Position numbers and translations under genes: made by a program
Shown: positions 7,699 to 16,766 of the stretch, one piece after another
Position numbering within the stretch: position 1 is the stretch's first letter
Layout: each line of letters begins with the position of its first letter
The notes under the pieces: generated by a model
What the model was told of the DNA's origin: nothing
The model's database searches: none
Seen by the model: the letters and a program-made list of their open reading frames with translations, nothing else
Assembly (NCBI RefSeq): GCF_020991085.1
Contig: NZ_CP087719.1
Span: 1,694,001-1,758,000, forward strand
DNA length: 64,000 bases
Direction: 5' to 3'
Source of the DNA: Roseomonas sp. OT10
Lineage (GTDB): Bacteria > Pseudomonadota > Alphaproteobacteria > Acetobacterales > Acetobacteraceae

Positions 7699-8921
7699 GC
7701 CGCGGCCAGCAGCCCGGCCTCGGCCAGCCGGCGGAGCAGGGCCGGGGCGTCCACGGCGGGATGGGCGGCGCGCAGCCCCGCCTCGTCCACGTCGCGGCGG
7801 GCGAGGACCCAGCCGGCGGCCTCCGCCTCGGGCGGGCTGAGCGGCAGGTTGCCGTTCGCGCCCTTCAGCAGCCATTCGGCGCCGCGCCGCACGGGCTTCG
7901 CCCCCTCCGCCACCACGCGGAAGCCGGGCTCCTCGCCCCCGGACGCGGCCGCCGCCTCGCGCGGGGCGGCGAGGCCACGGGCGGCGAGCAGGTCGTTGCC
8001 GCCGCGGTGGTAGCGGTGCTCGGCGACCAGCCGGCCCAGCGTCTCCAGCACCTTGGGCTCGCGGCAGAACTCCGCGAGGCGCTGGCCGATCTGCCCGGCG
8101 CGGGTGGTGAGGGCGAACTGCGTCGCCGGCGTGCCGTCCTGGCGGGGCAGGGGCTGGCGGAACAGCGGGTCCTGGATGGCGCGCTCGAACAGCATGGAGA
8201 GCAGGTCCAGCCCCATCGGCGGGCTGACGCCATAGGCGACGTGGACGGAGGCGTCCGCCTCGGCCAGCGCGTCGTGGTACCAGCCGCGCGGCAGGTAGAG
8301 CAGGTCGCCCGCCTTCACCTTCACCTTCTCGCGCAGCGCGCCCTTGGCCTGCTCGTGATGCGCCTGGCCGAGGTTGCGGAAGGCGGGGTGGGCGATCGGC
8401 CATTCGGCGCGGCCGGACCAGATGTTCCAGTCCTTCTCGCCCTCGACCTGCACAGCCCAGACGTCGTGCGTGTCGAAATGGGCCGGGAAGGCCTTGTGGC
8501 TGCGGAAGGAGATGTAGACGTTGGCCTGGGCCTTCCCCAGCCCCGCCTCCTCCAGCGCGTTGCTCACGGCGGCCAGGCCGGGGGTGAGGCTGTCCACGTC
8601 GTTCATCACGACGGAGGTGCCCCGGGCGACCCAGTCCCGCACCTTGCGCGAATCCGGCTGCTGCACCGGCTGGCCGTCCCGGCCGGTGGCGCGGGTGCAG
8701 TAGGCGTCGGGCGGCACGGCGTTGCCGTCCAGCACCAGCTTCAGCGACTGGCTGGACCAGATGTGGGTCTGGTCCAGCAGGCGGTCGATGCCGCGCCAGG
8801 ACAGCACCTGGGCGAATTTCGCCGCCCCGCCGCGGATGTGCAGCGGTTGCCTGTCGTAGAACTCGGCGAAGAAGCGCTCGGGCGTGATGGGCGCGAGCAG
8901 GTCGGCGAGGGTCAGGGCCAT
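7695..8921 (-). CDS. JmjC/cupin_4 oxygenase, ribosomal-oxygenase-like
   Basis: A 408-residue 2-oxoglutarate/Fe(II) oxygenase of the cupin_4 (YcfD/RoxA, MINA53/NO66) type. The iron triad is visible as H148-x-D150 in FPAHFDTHDVWAVQVEGEK and H216 in LPRGWYHDA. Family members hydroxylate residues of ribosomal proteins, so that is the likely role, but the substrate is not proved by sequence. C-terminal residues 250-408 resemble the dimerisation and winged-helix region of bacterial ROX enzymes. It is the first gene of a two-gene operon with the OmpA-like gene. Confidence 0.85.
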   Translation of the reverse strand: MALTLADLLAPITPERFFAEFYDRQPLHIRGGAAKFAQVLSWRGIDRLLDQTHIWSSQSLKLVLDGNAVPPDAYCTRATGRDGQPVQQPDSRKVRDWVARGTSVVMNDVDSLTPGLAAVSNALEEAGLGKAQANVYISFRSHKAFPAHFDTHDVWAVQVEGEKDWNIWSGRAEWPIAHPAFRNLGQAHHEQAKGALREKVKVKAGDLLYLPRGWYHDALAEADASVHVAYGVSPPMGLDLLSMLFERAIQDPLFRQPLPRQDGTPATQFALTTRAGQIGQRLAEFCREPKVLETLGRLVAEHRYHRGGNDLLAARGLAAPREAAAASGGEEPGFRVVAEGAKPVRRGAEWLLKGANGNLPLSPPEAEAAGWVLARRDVDEAGLRAAHPAVDAPALLRRLAEAGLLAAA

Positions 8922-9058
8922 GGCGGGGCGAGGCTAGCCGAGGGCGCGGGGCACGTCAGCAGGCGGGGCAGGGGATTTCGGGGATGTCACCGGCCCGCGC
9001 TTGCGCCCCCGCCCCGGACCGGCCGATACCCTGTGGCAGGGAAACGCGGAACGCTGCC

Positions 9059-12000
9059 ATGCCACAGGACCTCGCCCCGCCGCCAGCCGACAGCCTGCGC
9101 CGGGAGGTGCTTCGCGACGCCGCCGGGGAGCTGCGGCGCCTCGCCCCGGCCCTGCCGGCGGACGCCGTCGCGCTGCTGCACGCGCTGTTCGACGCCCTCC
9201 CCACGGCCGAGCTGGCCGCCGAGCCGCCCGAGGCGATCGCCCAGGCCGCCGCCTCGCTCTGGGACCTGGCCGCCGCGCACCGGCCGGGTGCCGCCAGCGT
9301 CCGCCTCCACCCGCCCGGCCAGGGCAGCGCGGCGGCGGTGGCCGAGATCGTCACCGAGGACATGCCCTTCCTCGTGGACAGCGCCATGGCCGCCCTGACC
9401 CTGACCGGCCGGACGGTGCGCCGCCTGCTGCACCCCGTGGTGGCCACGCGGCGGGACGCGGAGGGGAGGCTGCTGGGCCTGACCCCCGCCGGGGAGGGCG
9501 CCCCCGAGAGCATGATGCGCATCGAGATCGCCCCCGCCCCGGCGCGGCTGCTGGGCGCGGGCGTCGTCCCCGCCTCGGACTGGGCGGCGGTGGAGGAGGC
9601 GCTGACCCGCGCCATGGCTGAGGTCCGCCTCGCCGTGGACGACTTCCCCGCCATGCTGGAACGCCTGCGCGAGGCGGAGCGCGAAGTGGCGGCGGCGCCG
9701 GACGGGGCGGAGGCCGCCGAGTTCCTGCGCTGGCTGGTGGAGGGCAACTTCGTCCTGCTCGGCCATCGCCGGCTCGACCTCGACCCGCTGCGCGCGGGTG
9801 AGGGGCTTGGGCTGCTGCGCGACGCCTCGATCCCTGTCTTCGACGCGCTGCGCGACCTCTCGGCCGTCGCGCCCGGGGTGCGCGGCGCGCTGGCCGAGCC
9901 GGTGGCGATGACGGTGGCCAAGGCCAACCTCCGCACCCGCGTCCACCGCCCGTCGCATTGCGACGTGGTGGCGACGAAGATCTTCGAGGGCGGCAAGGTC
10001 GTGGCCGTGCGCGCCTTCCTCGGGCTGTTCGCGGCGGATGCCTACAACCGCAACCCGCGCTTCATCCCCTGGCTCGCCTCCAAGGTGAAGCGGGTGCTGG
10101 AGATGACCGGCGCCGCGCCCGACAGCCACGACGAGCGCGCCTTCCGCCACATCCTCGACACCTGGCCGCGCGACGAGCTGTTCCAGGCGAGCGAGGCGGA
10201 GATCCTGGCCGGCGCCCGCCGCGCCGTGGACCTCCAGCTCCGCCCCCGCCCGGCGCTCTACGTCCGGCCCGACCCCTTCGAGCGCTTCGTCTCCGCCATC
10301 GCTTGGCTGCCACGCGATACCTTCGACACCCGCCTGCGCGAGCGGGTCGGGCGGCTGGTGGCCGGCGCCTATGCCGGGCGGCTCTCCGCCTTCTACATCG
10401 CGCTGGGCGACGGGCCGCTGGCGCGCATCCACTACGTCATCGGCACCACCCCCGGCGCCCTGCCCGAGGTGGAGGTGGACGCGCTGGAGGCGGCGGTGGT
10501 GCAGGCCGCGCGCCCCTTCGCCGACCGGCTCTCCGACGCCCTGTCGCGCGGCGCGGGAGAGGCGGAGGCGGCGCGGCTGCTCGCCCGCTGGGGCGGCGCC
10601 TTCCCGGCCGCCTATCGCGAGGAGGCGACGGCCTCCCGCGCCGTGGCGGACCTGCAACTGGCCGAGGCGGCGCTCGCCTCCGGCCGCCCCGCCGCCCACC
10701 TGTCGCGCGCCCCGGGCGAGGGGGCGCGACGCCTGATGCTGCGCCTGGCCAATCCCGGCGGGCCGCTGCCGCTGGCGGACATGCTGCCGCTGTTCGAGGC
10801 GCTGGACCTGCGGGCCATCGAGGAGAATCCGCACCGTCTCGCGCCCGAGGGCGCCGATCCGGTGGTGCTGCACGTCTTCGGGCTGGAGGCGGGGGCGGAG
10901 GCGCCGGAGCACCGCTTCCCCGCGCTGCTGGAGGCGCTGGACGCGCTGCTCGACGGCCGTGCGGAGGCGGACGGCTTCGACCGGCTGGTGCTGCGCGCCG
11001 GGCTCGACTGGCGCGAATGCTGGCTGCTGCGGGCCATGGCGCGCTGGCTGAAGCAGGTGGGCTTCGCCTTCGCGCCCGAAGCCATCGCGGCGGCGCTCTG
11101 CGCCCAGCCGCGGGCGGCGCAACTGCTGCTGGACCTGTTCCAGGCGCGCTTCGACCCCGACCGGCCGCGCGACGCGGCGCGCGAGGCGCAACTCTCGGCG
11201 GAATGGGATTCGCTGCTGGAGGCGAACACGGATGCGGAGGCGGACCGCATCCTGACGCGGCTGCGGACGCTGCTCGACGCCGTGCTGCGCACCAACTTCC
11301 ACCAGGGCCATGACCGGCTGGTGCTGAAGATCGACAGCGCCGCCGCAGGCGAGATGCCGGCACCGCGCCCCTGGCGCGAGATCTTCGTGCACGCCGTCAG
11401 CATGGAGGGCTGCCACCTGCGCGCCGGCCCCGTGGCGCGCGGCGGCATCCGCTGGTCCGACCGGCGCGAGGATTTCCGCACGGAGATCCTGGGGCTGATG
11501 AAGGCGCAGCGGCTGAAGAACGTCATCATCGTCCCCACCGGCGCCAAGGGCGGCTTCGTGCTGAAGGGGGCCGTGCCGACGGACCGGGAGGGCTTCCTCG
11601 CCACCGGCCAGGCGGCCTACCGCCAGCTCGTGCGCGGCATGCTGGATGTCACCGACAACCTGCGCGGCCAGGAGGTGGTGCCGCCCGAGCGCGTGGTCCG
11701 GCGCGACGGCGACGACCCCTACATCGTTGCGGCGGCGGACAAGGGCACGGCCACCTTCTCCGACATCGCCAACGGGCTCTCGGCGGAATACGGCTTCTGG
11801 CTGGGCGATGCCTTCGCCTCGGGCGGCAGCCAGGGCTACGACCACAAGGCGATGGGCATCACCGCCAAGGGCGCCTGGGTGATGGTCGCGCGGCATTTCC
11901 GCGAGATGGGGCACGACATCCAGGCGGAGCCCTTCACCTGCGCCGGCGTGGGCGACATGAGCGGCGACGTCTTCGGCAACGGGCTGCTGGTCTCGCGGCA

Positions 12001-13735
12001 GACGAAGCTGGTCGCGGCCTTCGACCACCGCCACATCTTCCTCGACCCCGATCCCGACCCGGCCGCCTCCTACGAGGAGCGCGCGCGGCTCTTCGCCCTG
12101 CCGCGCTCCTCCTGGGACGACTACGACCGGGCGAGGATCAGCGCCGGCGGCGGCGTCTTCCCGCGCAACGCCAAGACCGTGCCGCTCTCGCCCGAGGCCC
12201 GCGCCCTGCTGGGGATCGCGGCGGAGCGCCCCGACCCGGCGACGGTGATGCGCGCCATCCTGAAGCTCGACGTCGACCTGCTCTATTTCGGCGGCATCGG
12301 GACCTATCTGAAGGCCTCGACCGAATCCCAGGCGGAGGCAGGCGACCGGGCCAACGACGCGCTGCGGATCGACGGCGCGGAGGTCCGGGCGAAGGTGATC
12401 GGGGAGGGGGCCAACCTCGCCGTCACCCAGGCCGGGCGGATCGAGGCGGCGCGGCGCGGCGTGCGGCTGAACACCGATGCGCTGGACAACTCGGCGGGCG
12501 TCAGCACCTCCGACCACGAGGTGAACATCAAGATCCTGCTGGCCGACGTGACCGCCTCTGGGCTGCTGACCCGGCGCCAGCGCGACGACCTGCTGGCGGA
12601 GATGACCGGCGAGGTCGGCGCGCTGGTGCTGCTGGACAACACGGAGCAGGGCCTCGCCGTCAGCCTGGAGCAGGCGGCGGGGGCGGAGGCGCTGCCCGCC
12701 CAGGCGGCGCTGATGACCCGGCTGGAGGCCGCCGGGCTGATGGACCGGGCCGTGATCGGCCTGCCTTCGGCCGAGGCCATGGCGGAGCGCATCGCGGCGG
12801 GCGAGGCGCTGACCCGGCCGGAGATCGCGGCCCTGCTGCCCGTGGCCAAGCTGTGGCTGAACGACGCCATCGGGGAGAGCGGCCTGCCGGACGAACCGGC
12901 GCTGGAGGCGCTGCTGCTCGACTACTTCCCCACCCCGCTGCGCGAGCGTTTCGGCGAACAGATCGGCCGTCACCGCCTGCGCCGGGAGCTGGTCGCGACG
13001 GTGCTGGCCAATTCCGTCGCCAACCGGATCGGCCCCGCCGGGCTCGCGCGGCTGGCGGCCGAGGCAGAGCTGCCCGCCGTGGCGCGCGCGGCCTGGCTGG
13101 CGGATGCGCTGTTCGGCATCGACCCGGCGGCGCGGGCGATCGACTCCGCCCCGGCGCCCTGGCCCGTGCGGCGCGACGCGCTGCTGGCGCTGCGGCGGTT
13201 GCAGGAGGCCGCCGCGCGCGGCATCGCCGGGGGCGCGGAGGCCGGCCTCTCCCTGGCCGAGGCGCTGGAGCGGCTTCGCCCCGGCGTCGACGCGCTGGTG
13301 GAGGCGGCCGCGGCGGAACCCGCCCGGGACCTGCCGGAGGGGCCGGCACGGCTCGCCGCCGCCGCGCCCGGGCTGCTGCCGGCGGTGGGCGTGCTGCGGC
13401 TGGCCGCCGTGGCCAGCGCGGCACCCGCCGAGGCGGCCGCTGCCTGGACCCAGGCGGGACGGCAGTTCGGGCTGGAGGCGCTGCGCCACGCCGCCCAGGC
13501 GGCTCCGGTCACGGGAGCCTTCGGCAGCCGGGCGCGGGCCGCCCTGCTGGACGAGCTGGACGCCGCCCAGGCCCGGCTGGCCGGGGCACTGCTGGCGGAT
13601 CAGGACCCGTCCGGCGGGCCGGGCGCGGCGGAGGCGCTGCGCACGGTGCGGGAGGCGGCCCTGGTGCCCGATCTCTCCGCCGTCACGGTGGGGCTGCGGG
13701 CGCTGGCGCGGCTCCTGCCGCCGTCGCAGGGCTGA
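9059..13735 (+). CDS. gdhZ: NAD-specific glutamate dehydrogenase, large (180-kDa) class
   Basis: A 1558-residue enzyme that oxidises L-glutamate to 2-oxoglutarate and ammonium with NAD, feeding amino-acid carbon into the TCA cycle. The first 650 residues are the regulatory ACT-like region; the catalytic core begins near residue 700 and includes ARGGIRWSDRREDFRTEIL (about residue 790) and PTGAKGGFVLKG (about 830), the hallmark of this class. The NAD-binding fold follows (GEGANLAVTQAGRIEAARRG). The length fits the family (about 1550-1620). ATG 9059 was chosen because translation upstream is low-complexity and the family N-terminus begins with a short Pro/Asp stretch. The UMF1 transporter begins 7 bp after its stop. 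Confidence 0.95.
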   Translation: MPQDLAPPPADSLRREVLRDAAGELRRLAPALPADAVALLHALFDALPTAELAAEPPEAIAQAAASLWDLAAAHRPGAASVRLHPPGQGSAAAVAEIVTEDMPFLVDSAMAALTLTGRTVRRLLHPVVATRRDAEGRLLGLTPAGEGAPESMMRIEIAPAPARLLGAGVVPASDWAAVEEALTRAMAEVRLAVDDFPAMLERLREAEREVAAAPDGAEAAEFLRWLVEGNFVLLGHRRLDLDPLRAGEGLGLLRDASIPVFDALRDLSAVAPGVRGALAEPVAMTVAKANLRTRVHRPSHCDVVATKIFEGGKVVAVRAFLGLFAADAYNRNPRFIPWLASKVKRVLEMTGAAPDSHDERAFRHILDTWPRDELFQASEAEILAGARRAVDLQLRPRPALYVRPDPFERFVSAIAWLPRDTFDTRLRERVGRLVAGAYAGRLSAFYIALGDGPLARIHYVIGTTPGALPEVEVDALEAAVVQAARPFADRLSDALSRGAGEAEAARLLARWGGAFPAAYREEATASRAVADLQLAEAALASGRPAAHLSRAPGEGARRLMLRLANPGGPLPLADMLPLFEALDLRAIEENPHRLAPEGADPVVLHVFGLEAGAEAPEHRFPALLEALDALLDGRAEADGFDRLVLRAGLDWRECWLLRAMARWLKQVGFAFAPEAIAAALCAQPRAAQLLLDLFQARFDPDRPRDAAREAQLSAEWDSLLEANTDAEADRILTRLRTLLDAVLRTNFHQGHDRLVLKIDSAAAGEMPAPRPWREIFVHAVSMEGCHLRAGPVARGGIRWSDRREDFRTEILGLMKAQRLKNVIIVPTGAKGGFVLKGAVPTDREGFLATGQAAYRQLVRGMLDVTDNLRGQEVVPPERVVRRDGDDPYIVAAADKGTATFSDIANGLSAEYGFWLGDAFASGGSQGYDHKAMGITAKGAWVMVARHFREMGHDIQAEPFTCAGVGDMSGDVFGNGLLVSRQTKLVAAFDHRHIFLDPDPDPAASYEERARLFALPRSSWDDYDRARISAGGGVFPRNAKTVPLSPEARALLGIAAERPDPATVMRAILKLDVDLLYFGGIGTYLKASTESQAEAGDRANDALRIDGAEVRAKVIGEGANLAVTQAGRIEAARRGVRLNTDALDNSAGVSTSDHEVNIKILLADVTASGLLTRRQRDDLLAEMTGEVGALVLLDNTEQGLAVSLEQAAGAEALPAQAALMTRLEAAGLMDRAVIGLPSAEAMAERIAAGEALTRPEIAALLPVAKLWLNDAIGESGLPDEPALEALLLDYFPTPLRERFGEQIGRHRLRRELVATVLANSVANRIGPAGLARLAAEAELPAVARAAWLADALFGIDPAARAIDSAPAPWPVRRDALLALRRLQEAAARGIAGGAEAGLSLAEALERLRPGVDALVEAAAAEPARDLPEGPARLAAAAPGLLPAVGVLRLAAVASAAPAEAAAAWTQAGRQFGLEALRHAAQAAPVTGAFGSRARAALLDELDAAQARLAGALLADQDPSGGPGAAEALRTVREAALVPDLSAVTVGLRALARLLPPSQG

Positions 13736-13742
13736 TCGCGGC

Positions 13743-15020
13743 TTGGCGGTCTCCCTGGGCCGGCGCGCCTTCGCCTGGGCGCTCTACGATTGGGCGAACA
13801 GCGCCTTTCCCACGGTGGTCTCGACCTTCGTGATCGCCGCCTACTTCACCCAGGGCATCGCCCCGGACCCGGCGACGGGCCAGGCGATGTGGGGCTGGAT
13901 GCAGGCGGCGGCAGCGGTGGCCATCGCCCTGCTCTCGCCGGTGCTCGGGGCCGTGGCGGATGCCGGCGGGCGGCGCCGGCTGCTGCTGTTCCTCTGCACC
14001 CTGGCCATGGCGGGCTTCACGGCGGCGCTGTGGTTCGCGAAGCCCGACCCCTCCTGGACGCTCTGGGCACTGGTCTGCGTGGGCCTCGCCACCGTGGCCT
14101 TCGAGGTGGGGACGGTCTTCTACAACGCCATGCTGCCCGACGTGGCGCCGCCCGAGAGCATCGGCCGGCTTTCCGGCCTGGCCTGGGGGCTGGGCTATGC
14201 CGGGGGCCTCGCCTGCCTGGTGCTGTGCCTCGTCCTGCTGGTGCTGCCCGACCCGTCGCCGCTGGGGCTGGACCGCGGCGCGGCGGAGCACCTGCGGGCG
14301 ACCGCCCTGCTGGTCGCGGCCTGGACGCTGGTCTTCGGCTGGCCCGTCCTCGCGTTGTTGCCCGACCCGGCGGGCGAGCGTCCCGGCTGGGCGGCGGCCG
14401 CGCGGCACGGGCTGGAGGAGATCGCCGCCGTGCTGCGGCGCCTGCCGCACGAGCCGGCGCTGACCCGCTTCCTGATCGCCCGGCTGTTCTACACGGACGG
14501 GCTGAACACGCTCTTCGCCTTCGGAGCGATCTTCGCCGCCGGGGTGTTCGGCATGAGCTTCGACGAGGTGCTGCTGTTCGGCATCGCCATGAACGTCACC
14601 GCCGGGCTGGGCGCCGCCGGATTCGGGCTTGTCGAGGACCGCCTCGGCTCCCGCCGCACGGTGCTGATCTCGCTGGCGGCGATGACGGTCCTCGGGCTGG
14701 GGCTGGTGCTGGTGCAGACCAAGCCGCTGTTCTGGGGGCTGGCCCTGGTGCTGGGCCTGTTCTTCGGCCCGGCCCAGGCGGCGTCGCGCACGCTGATGGC
14801 GCGCATGGCGCCGCCCGGCGAGATGGCGGCGCATTTCGGGCTGTTCGCCCTCTCCGGCCGCGTCACCGGCTTCCTCGGCCCCGCCGTGCTGGCGGCGGTG
14901 ACGGCGGCGACCGGCAGCCAGCGCTGGGGCATGGCGACCGTGGCGGTCTTCCTGGCGCTGGGCGGGCTGATCCTGTGGAGCATGCCGCCTCAGGGCGGGC
15001 CCCGCCGGGGCGTCGGCTGA
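13743..15020 (+). CDS. UMF1-family MFS transporter
   Basis: A 425-residue membrane protein with about 12 helices. The N-terminus LGRRAFAWALYDWANSAFPT is the signature of the UMF1 (Atg22/YxiO-like) branch of the major facilitator superfamily. FSSRG-type loops are replaced by DAGGRRRLLLF and EDRLGSRRTVLI between helices. These proteins are proposed to move amino acids or related solutes; next to glutamate dehydrogenase an amino-acid substrate is plausible but inferred. The only credible start directly before the signature is TTG 13743, so initiation is at a rare codon and may depend on ribosomes ending glutamate dehydrogenase 7 bp upstream. Confidence 0.85.
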   Translation: MAVSLGRRAFAWALYDWANSAFPTVVSTFVIAAYFTQGIAPDPATGQAMWGWMQAAAAVAIALLSPVLGAVADAGGRRRLLLFLCTLAMAGFTAALWFAKPDPSWTLWALVCVGLATVAFEVGTVFYNAMLPDVAPPESIGRLSGLAWGLGYAGGLACLVLCLVLLVLPDPSPLGLDRGAAEHLRATALLVAAWTLVFGWPVLALLPDPAGERPGWAAAARHGLEEIAAVLRRLPHEPALTRFLIARLFYTDGLNTLFAFGAIFAAGVFGMSFDEVLLFGIAMNVTAGLGAAGFGLVEDRLGSRRTVLISLAAMTVLGLGLVLVQTKPLFWGLALVLGLFFGPAQAASRTLMARMAPPGEMAAHFGLFALSGRVTGFLGPAVLAAVTAATGSQRWGMATVAVFLALGGLILWSMPPQGGPRRGVG

Positions 15021-15036
15021 CCGGCCCCAGTCAGCC
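15015..15036. terminator. Hairpin across two convergent stop codons
   Basis: GGCTGAC and GTCAGCC form a perfect 7-bp stem around an 8-base loop. The left arm contains the TGA of the UMF1 gene and the right arm the TCA (stop) of the LysR gene on the other strand. It sits exactly where a bidirectional terminator is needed, but there is no T-run on either side, so termination is inferred from position. Confidence 0.35.
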
Positions 15037-15966
15037 GGCCGGCACTCCGTGGCGGTCGGCCAGCCGCTCGCGGTGCCGCAGGACCCCCAGTACCTCCGCC
15101 TCCAGCACCTCCGCATAGCGGGAGCGGAGGAGGTCCTGCCCGCGGCTGATGCAGGCGTGCATCCGCGTGCCCGCGTTTAGTGGCCGTACCACCACACGCT
15201 CCGAGGCGGCATCCAGCGCCGTGAACTCGTCGAGGATGGCGATGCCGTGGCCGTGCGCGACCAGGCCGATCGCGGCCTCCGTCACGCGGATCACGATGCG
15301 GATGTTGGGCGTGCGTCCGATGCCCCGGAAGACGTCGCGCACGATCTCGCCGTGCGGCGTCTCGGGCTCGCCCAGGATCAGCTCCTCCGCCGCGATCTCG
15401 GCAGGGTCGATGCGCTCGCGCCCGGCCAGCCGGTGCCCTGCGGGCAGCAGGCAGCACAATCCGCAGGGCCAGATCGCCCGGCATTCGATGGCCGGATGCG
15501 CGATCGGGTGGATGGTCAGGAAGCATTCGCCGCGGCCCAGCGCCAGGTAGTCCACCACGTTCGGCAGCGCGACGGTGTCGAAGCGCAGCTCCGCCTCCGG
15601 GAAGAGCCGCCGGAATCCGACCAGCGCTGCCGGGACCACCGCGCGGCCGAGGCTCGGCGAGGCGCCGAAGCGAAAGGGCCCGTCGCCATGCCGGGCGATG
15701 CGCTGCATCATCTCCTCCAGCGCGTCGAGCTGGTGATGGACGTGCTCGACTCCCTGGAGCAGCGCCCGCGCCTCGCCGGTCGGGATCAACCGCCCCTTCA
15801 CCGTCTGGAACAGCGCAAAGCCCGCCAGATCCTCCATCCGCCGTAGGATGCGGGTGAGTGAGGGCTGCGACGTGCCCAGTTGCCGCGCCGCGCCGTGCAC
15901 GGAGCCGGCGTGCATCACCGCGCGGAAGGTCTCCATCTGCTGCGTCGACAGCCGGCGCGGCCGCAT
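15031..15966 (-). CDS. LysR-family transcriptional regulator
   Basis: A 311-residue regulator. The winged helix-turn-helix is at residues 6-65 (STQQMETFRAVMHAGSVHGA, then SQPSLTRILRRMEDLAGFAL), followed by a linker helix and a periplasmic-binding-protein-like effector domain (residues about 95-300). ATG 15966 was chosen over codons further upstream because GGAGGGGAGAGG lies just before it. It is followed downstream by the UMF1 gene on the other strand. Its 5' neighbour is only a sulfatase remnant, so the usual divergent target gene seems to have been lost. Confidence 0.9.
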   Translation of the reverse strand: MRPRRLSTQQMETFRAVMHAGSVHGAARQLGTSQPSLTRILRRMEDLAGFALFQTVKGRLIPTGEARALLQGVEHVHHQLDALEEMMQRIARHGDGPFRFGASPSLGRAVVPAALVGFRRLFPEAELRFDTVALPNVVDYLALGRGECFLTIHPIAHPAIECRAIWPCGLCCLLPAGHRLAGRERIDPAEIAAEELILGEPETPHGEIVRDVFRGIGRTPNIRIVIRVTEAAIGLVAHGHGIAILDEFTALDAASERVVVRPLNAGTRMHACISRGQDLLRSRYAEVLEAEVLGVLRHRERLADRHGVPAG

Positions 15967-16045
15967 GCCTCTCCCCTCCCGCCTGTCTCCGGCCGATGCC
16001 TTCAAGGCATTGCTGACGGAAGTCTTGGCATTGGCGGTCCCGGAC

Positions 16046-16598
16046 GGGCCGCGACACGCTCGTGGTCTTCACTAGTGACAACGGCGGCGAGCGCTATTCC
16101 AAGATCTGGCCCTTCGTCGGCCGGAAGTGGGACCTGCTGGAGGGCGGTCTGCGCGTGCCGCAGATCGCCTGGTGGCCCGGCCGGATCGCCGCGGGGGTGG
16201 TCACGGACCACCTGACCATCACCATGGACCTTACCGCGACCTGCTTCGCGGCGGCCGGCGTCGATCCGCATCCCGATCATCCGCTGGACGGGCAGGACCT
16301 GCTGCCGGTGCTGTCGGGCGCGGTCCCTGCCTCCACCGACCGGACGCTCTACTGGCGCATGGCCAACCGTTCGCAGCGTGCCGTGCGCTGCGGCGACCAC
16401 AAGTACCTGAAGGTCGCCGACCGCGAGTTCCTGTTCGATGTCGCCTGGGACCCGCGCGAGCGCGGCAACCTGGCGACGAAGCGGCCGGACCTCCTCGCCG
16501 AGCTGCGGGCACAATGGGAGGCATGGGACGCCACCATGCTGCCCGTCCCGGAGGGCCTGCCGGCACCGATGAAGAATCTCAGCGACATGCTCTGGTAG
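16046..16598 (+). pseudogene. Sulfatase remnant, C-terminal third only
   Basis: The reading frame starts abruptly in sulfatase sequence: GRDTLVVFTSDNGGERYSK, where TSDNGG is the conserved metal-site motif found about two-thirds along type I sulfatases. It continues to a normal end (GLRVPQIAWWPGRI, then LFDVAWDPRERGNL). The N-terminal part with the CxPxR formylglycine site is missing, and the sequence before 16046 is noncoding sequence of the LysR upstream region. The first ATG in frame is within the conserved block (16065 region), so any product would be about 178 residues and without catalytic residues. I call it a deletion-derived pseudogene. Confidence 0.75.
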
Positions 16599-16766
16599 CC
16601 GGCCCGCCGGTCGGGCACGGACCCGTCCGGCGGACTTCTGTGTCGACCTGCGGAAGCAGGAACGCGCGTTTGCAGGCCGGTGCGATCCCGGCCTGGCGCG
16701 CGCCTGCTGCGCCAACCCCGGCGGCGGTGCCGGGATTGGCATGGGCAGGATCCGCGCGGTCCGGTC

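Noticed and set aside
8987-13489. A 1500-codon open frame on the minus strand
   Set aside because: It is the antisense shadow of the glutamate dehydrogenase gene, caused by GC-rich codons; its product is low-complexity and matches nothing.
13104-13742. A plus-strand extension before the UMF1 transporter
   Set aside because: It overlaps the glutamate dehydrogenase gene in another frame and has no hydrophobic or conserved sequence.
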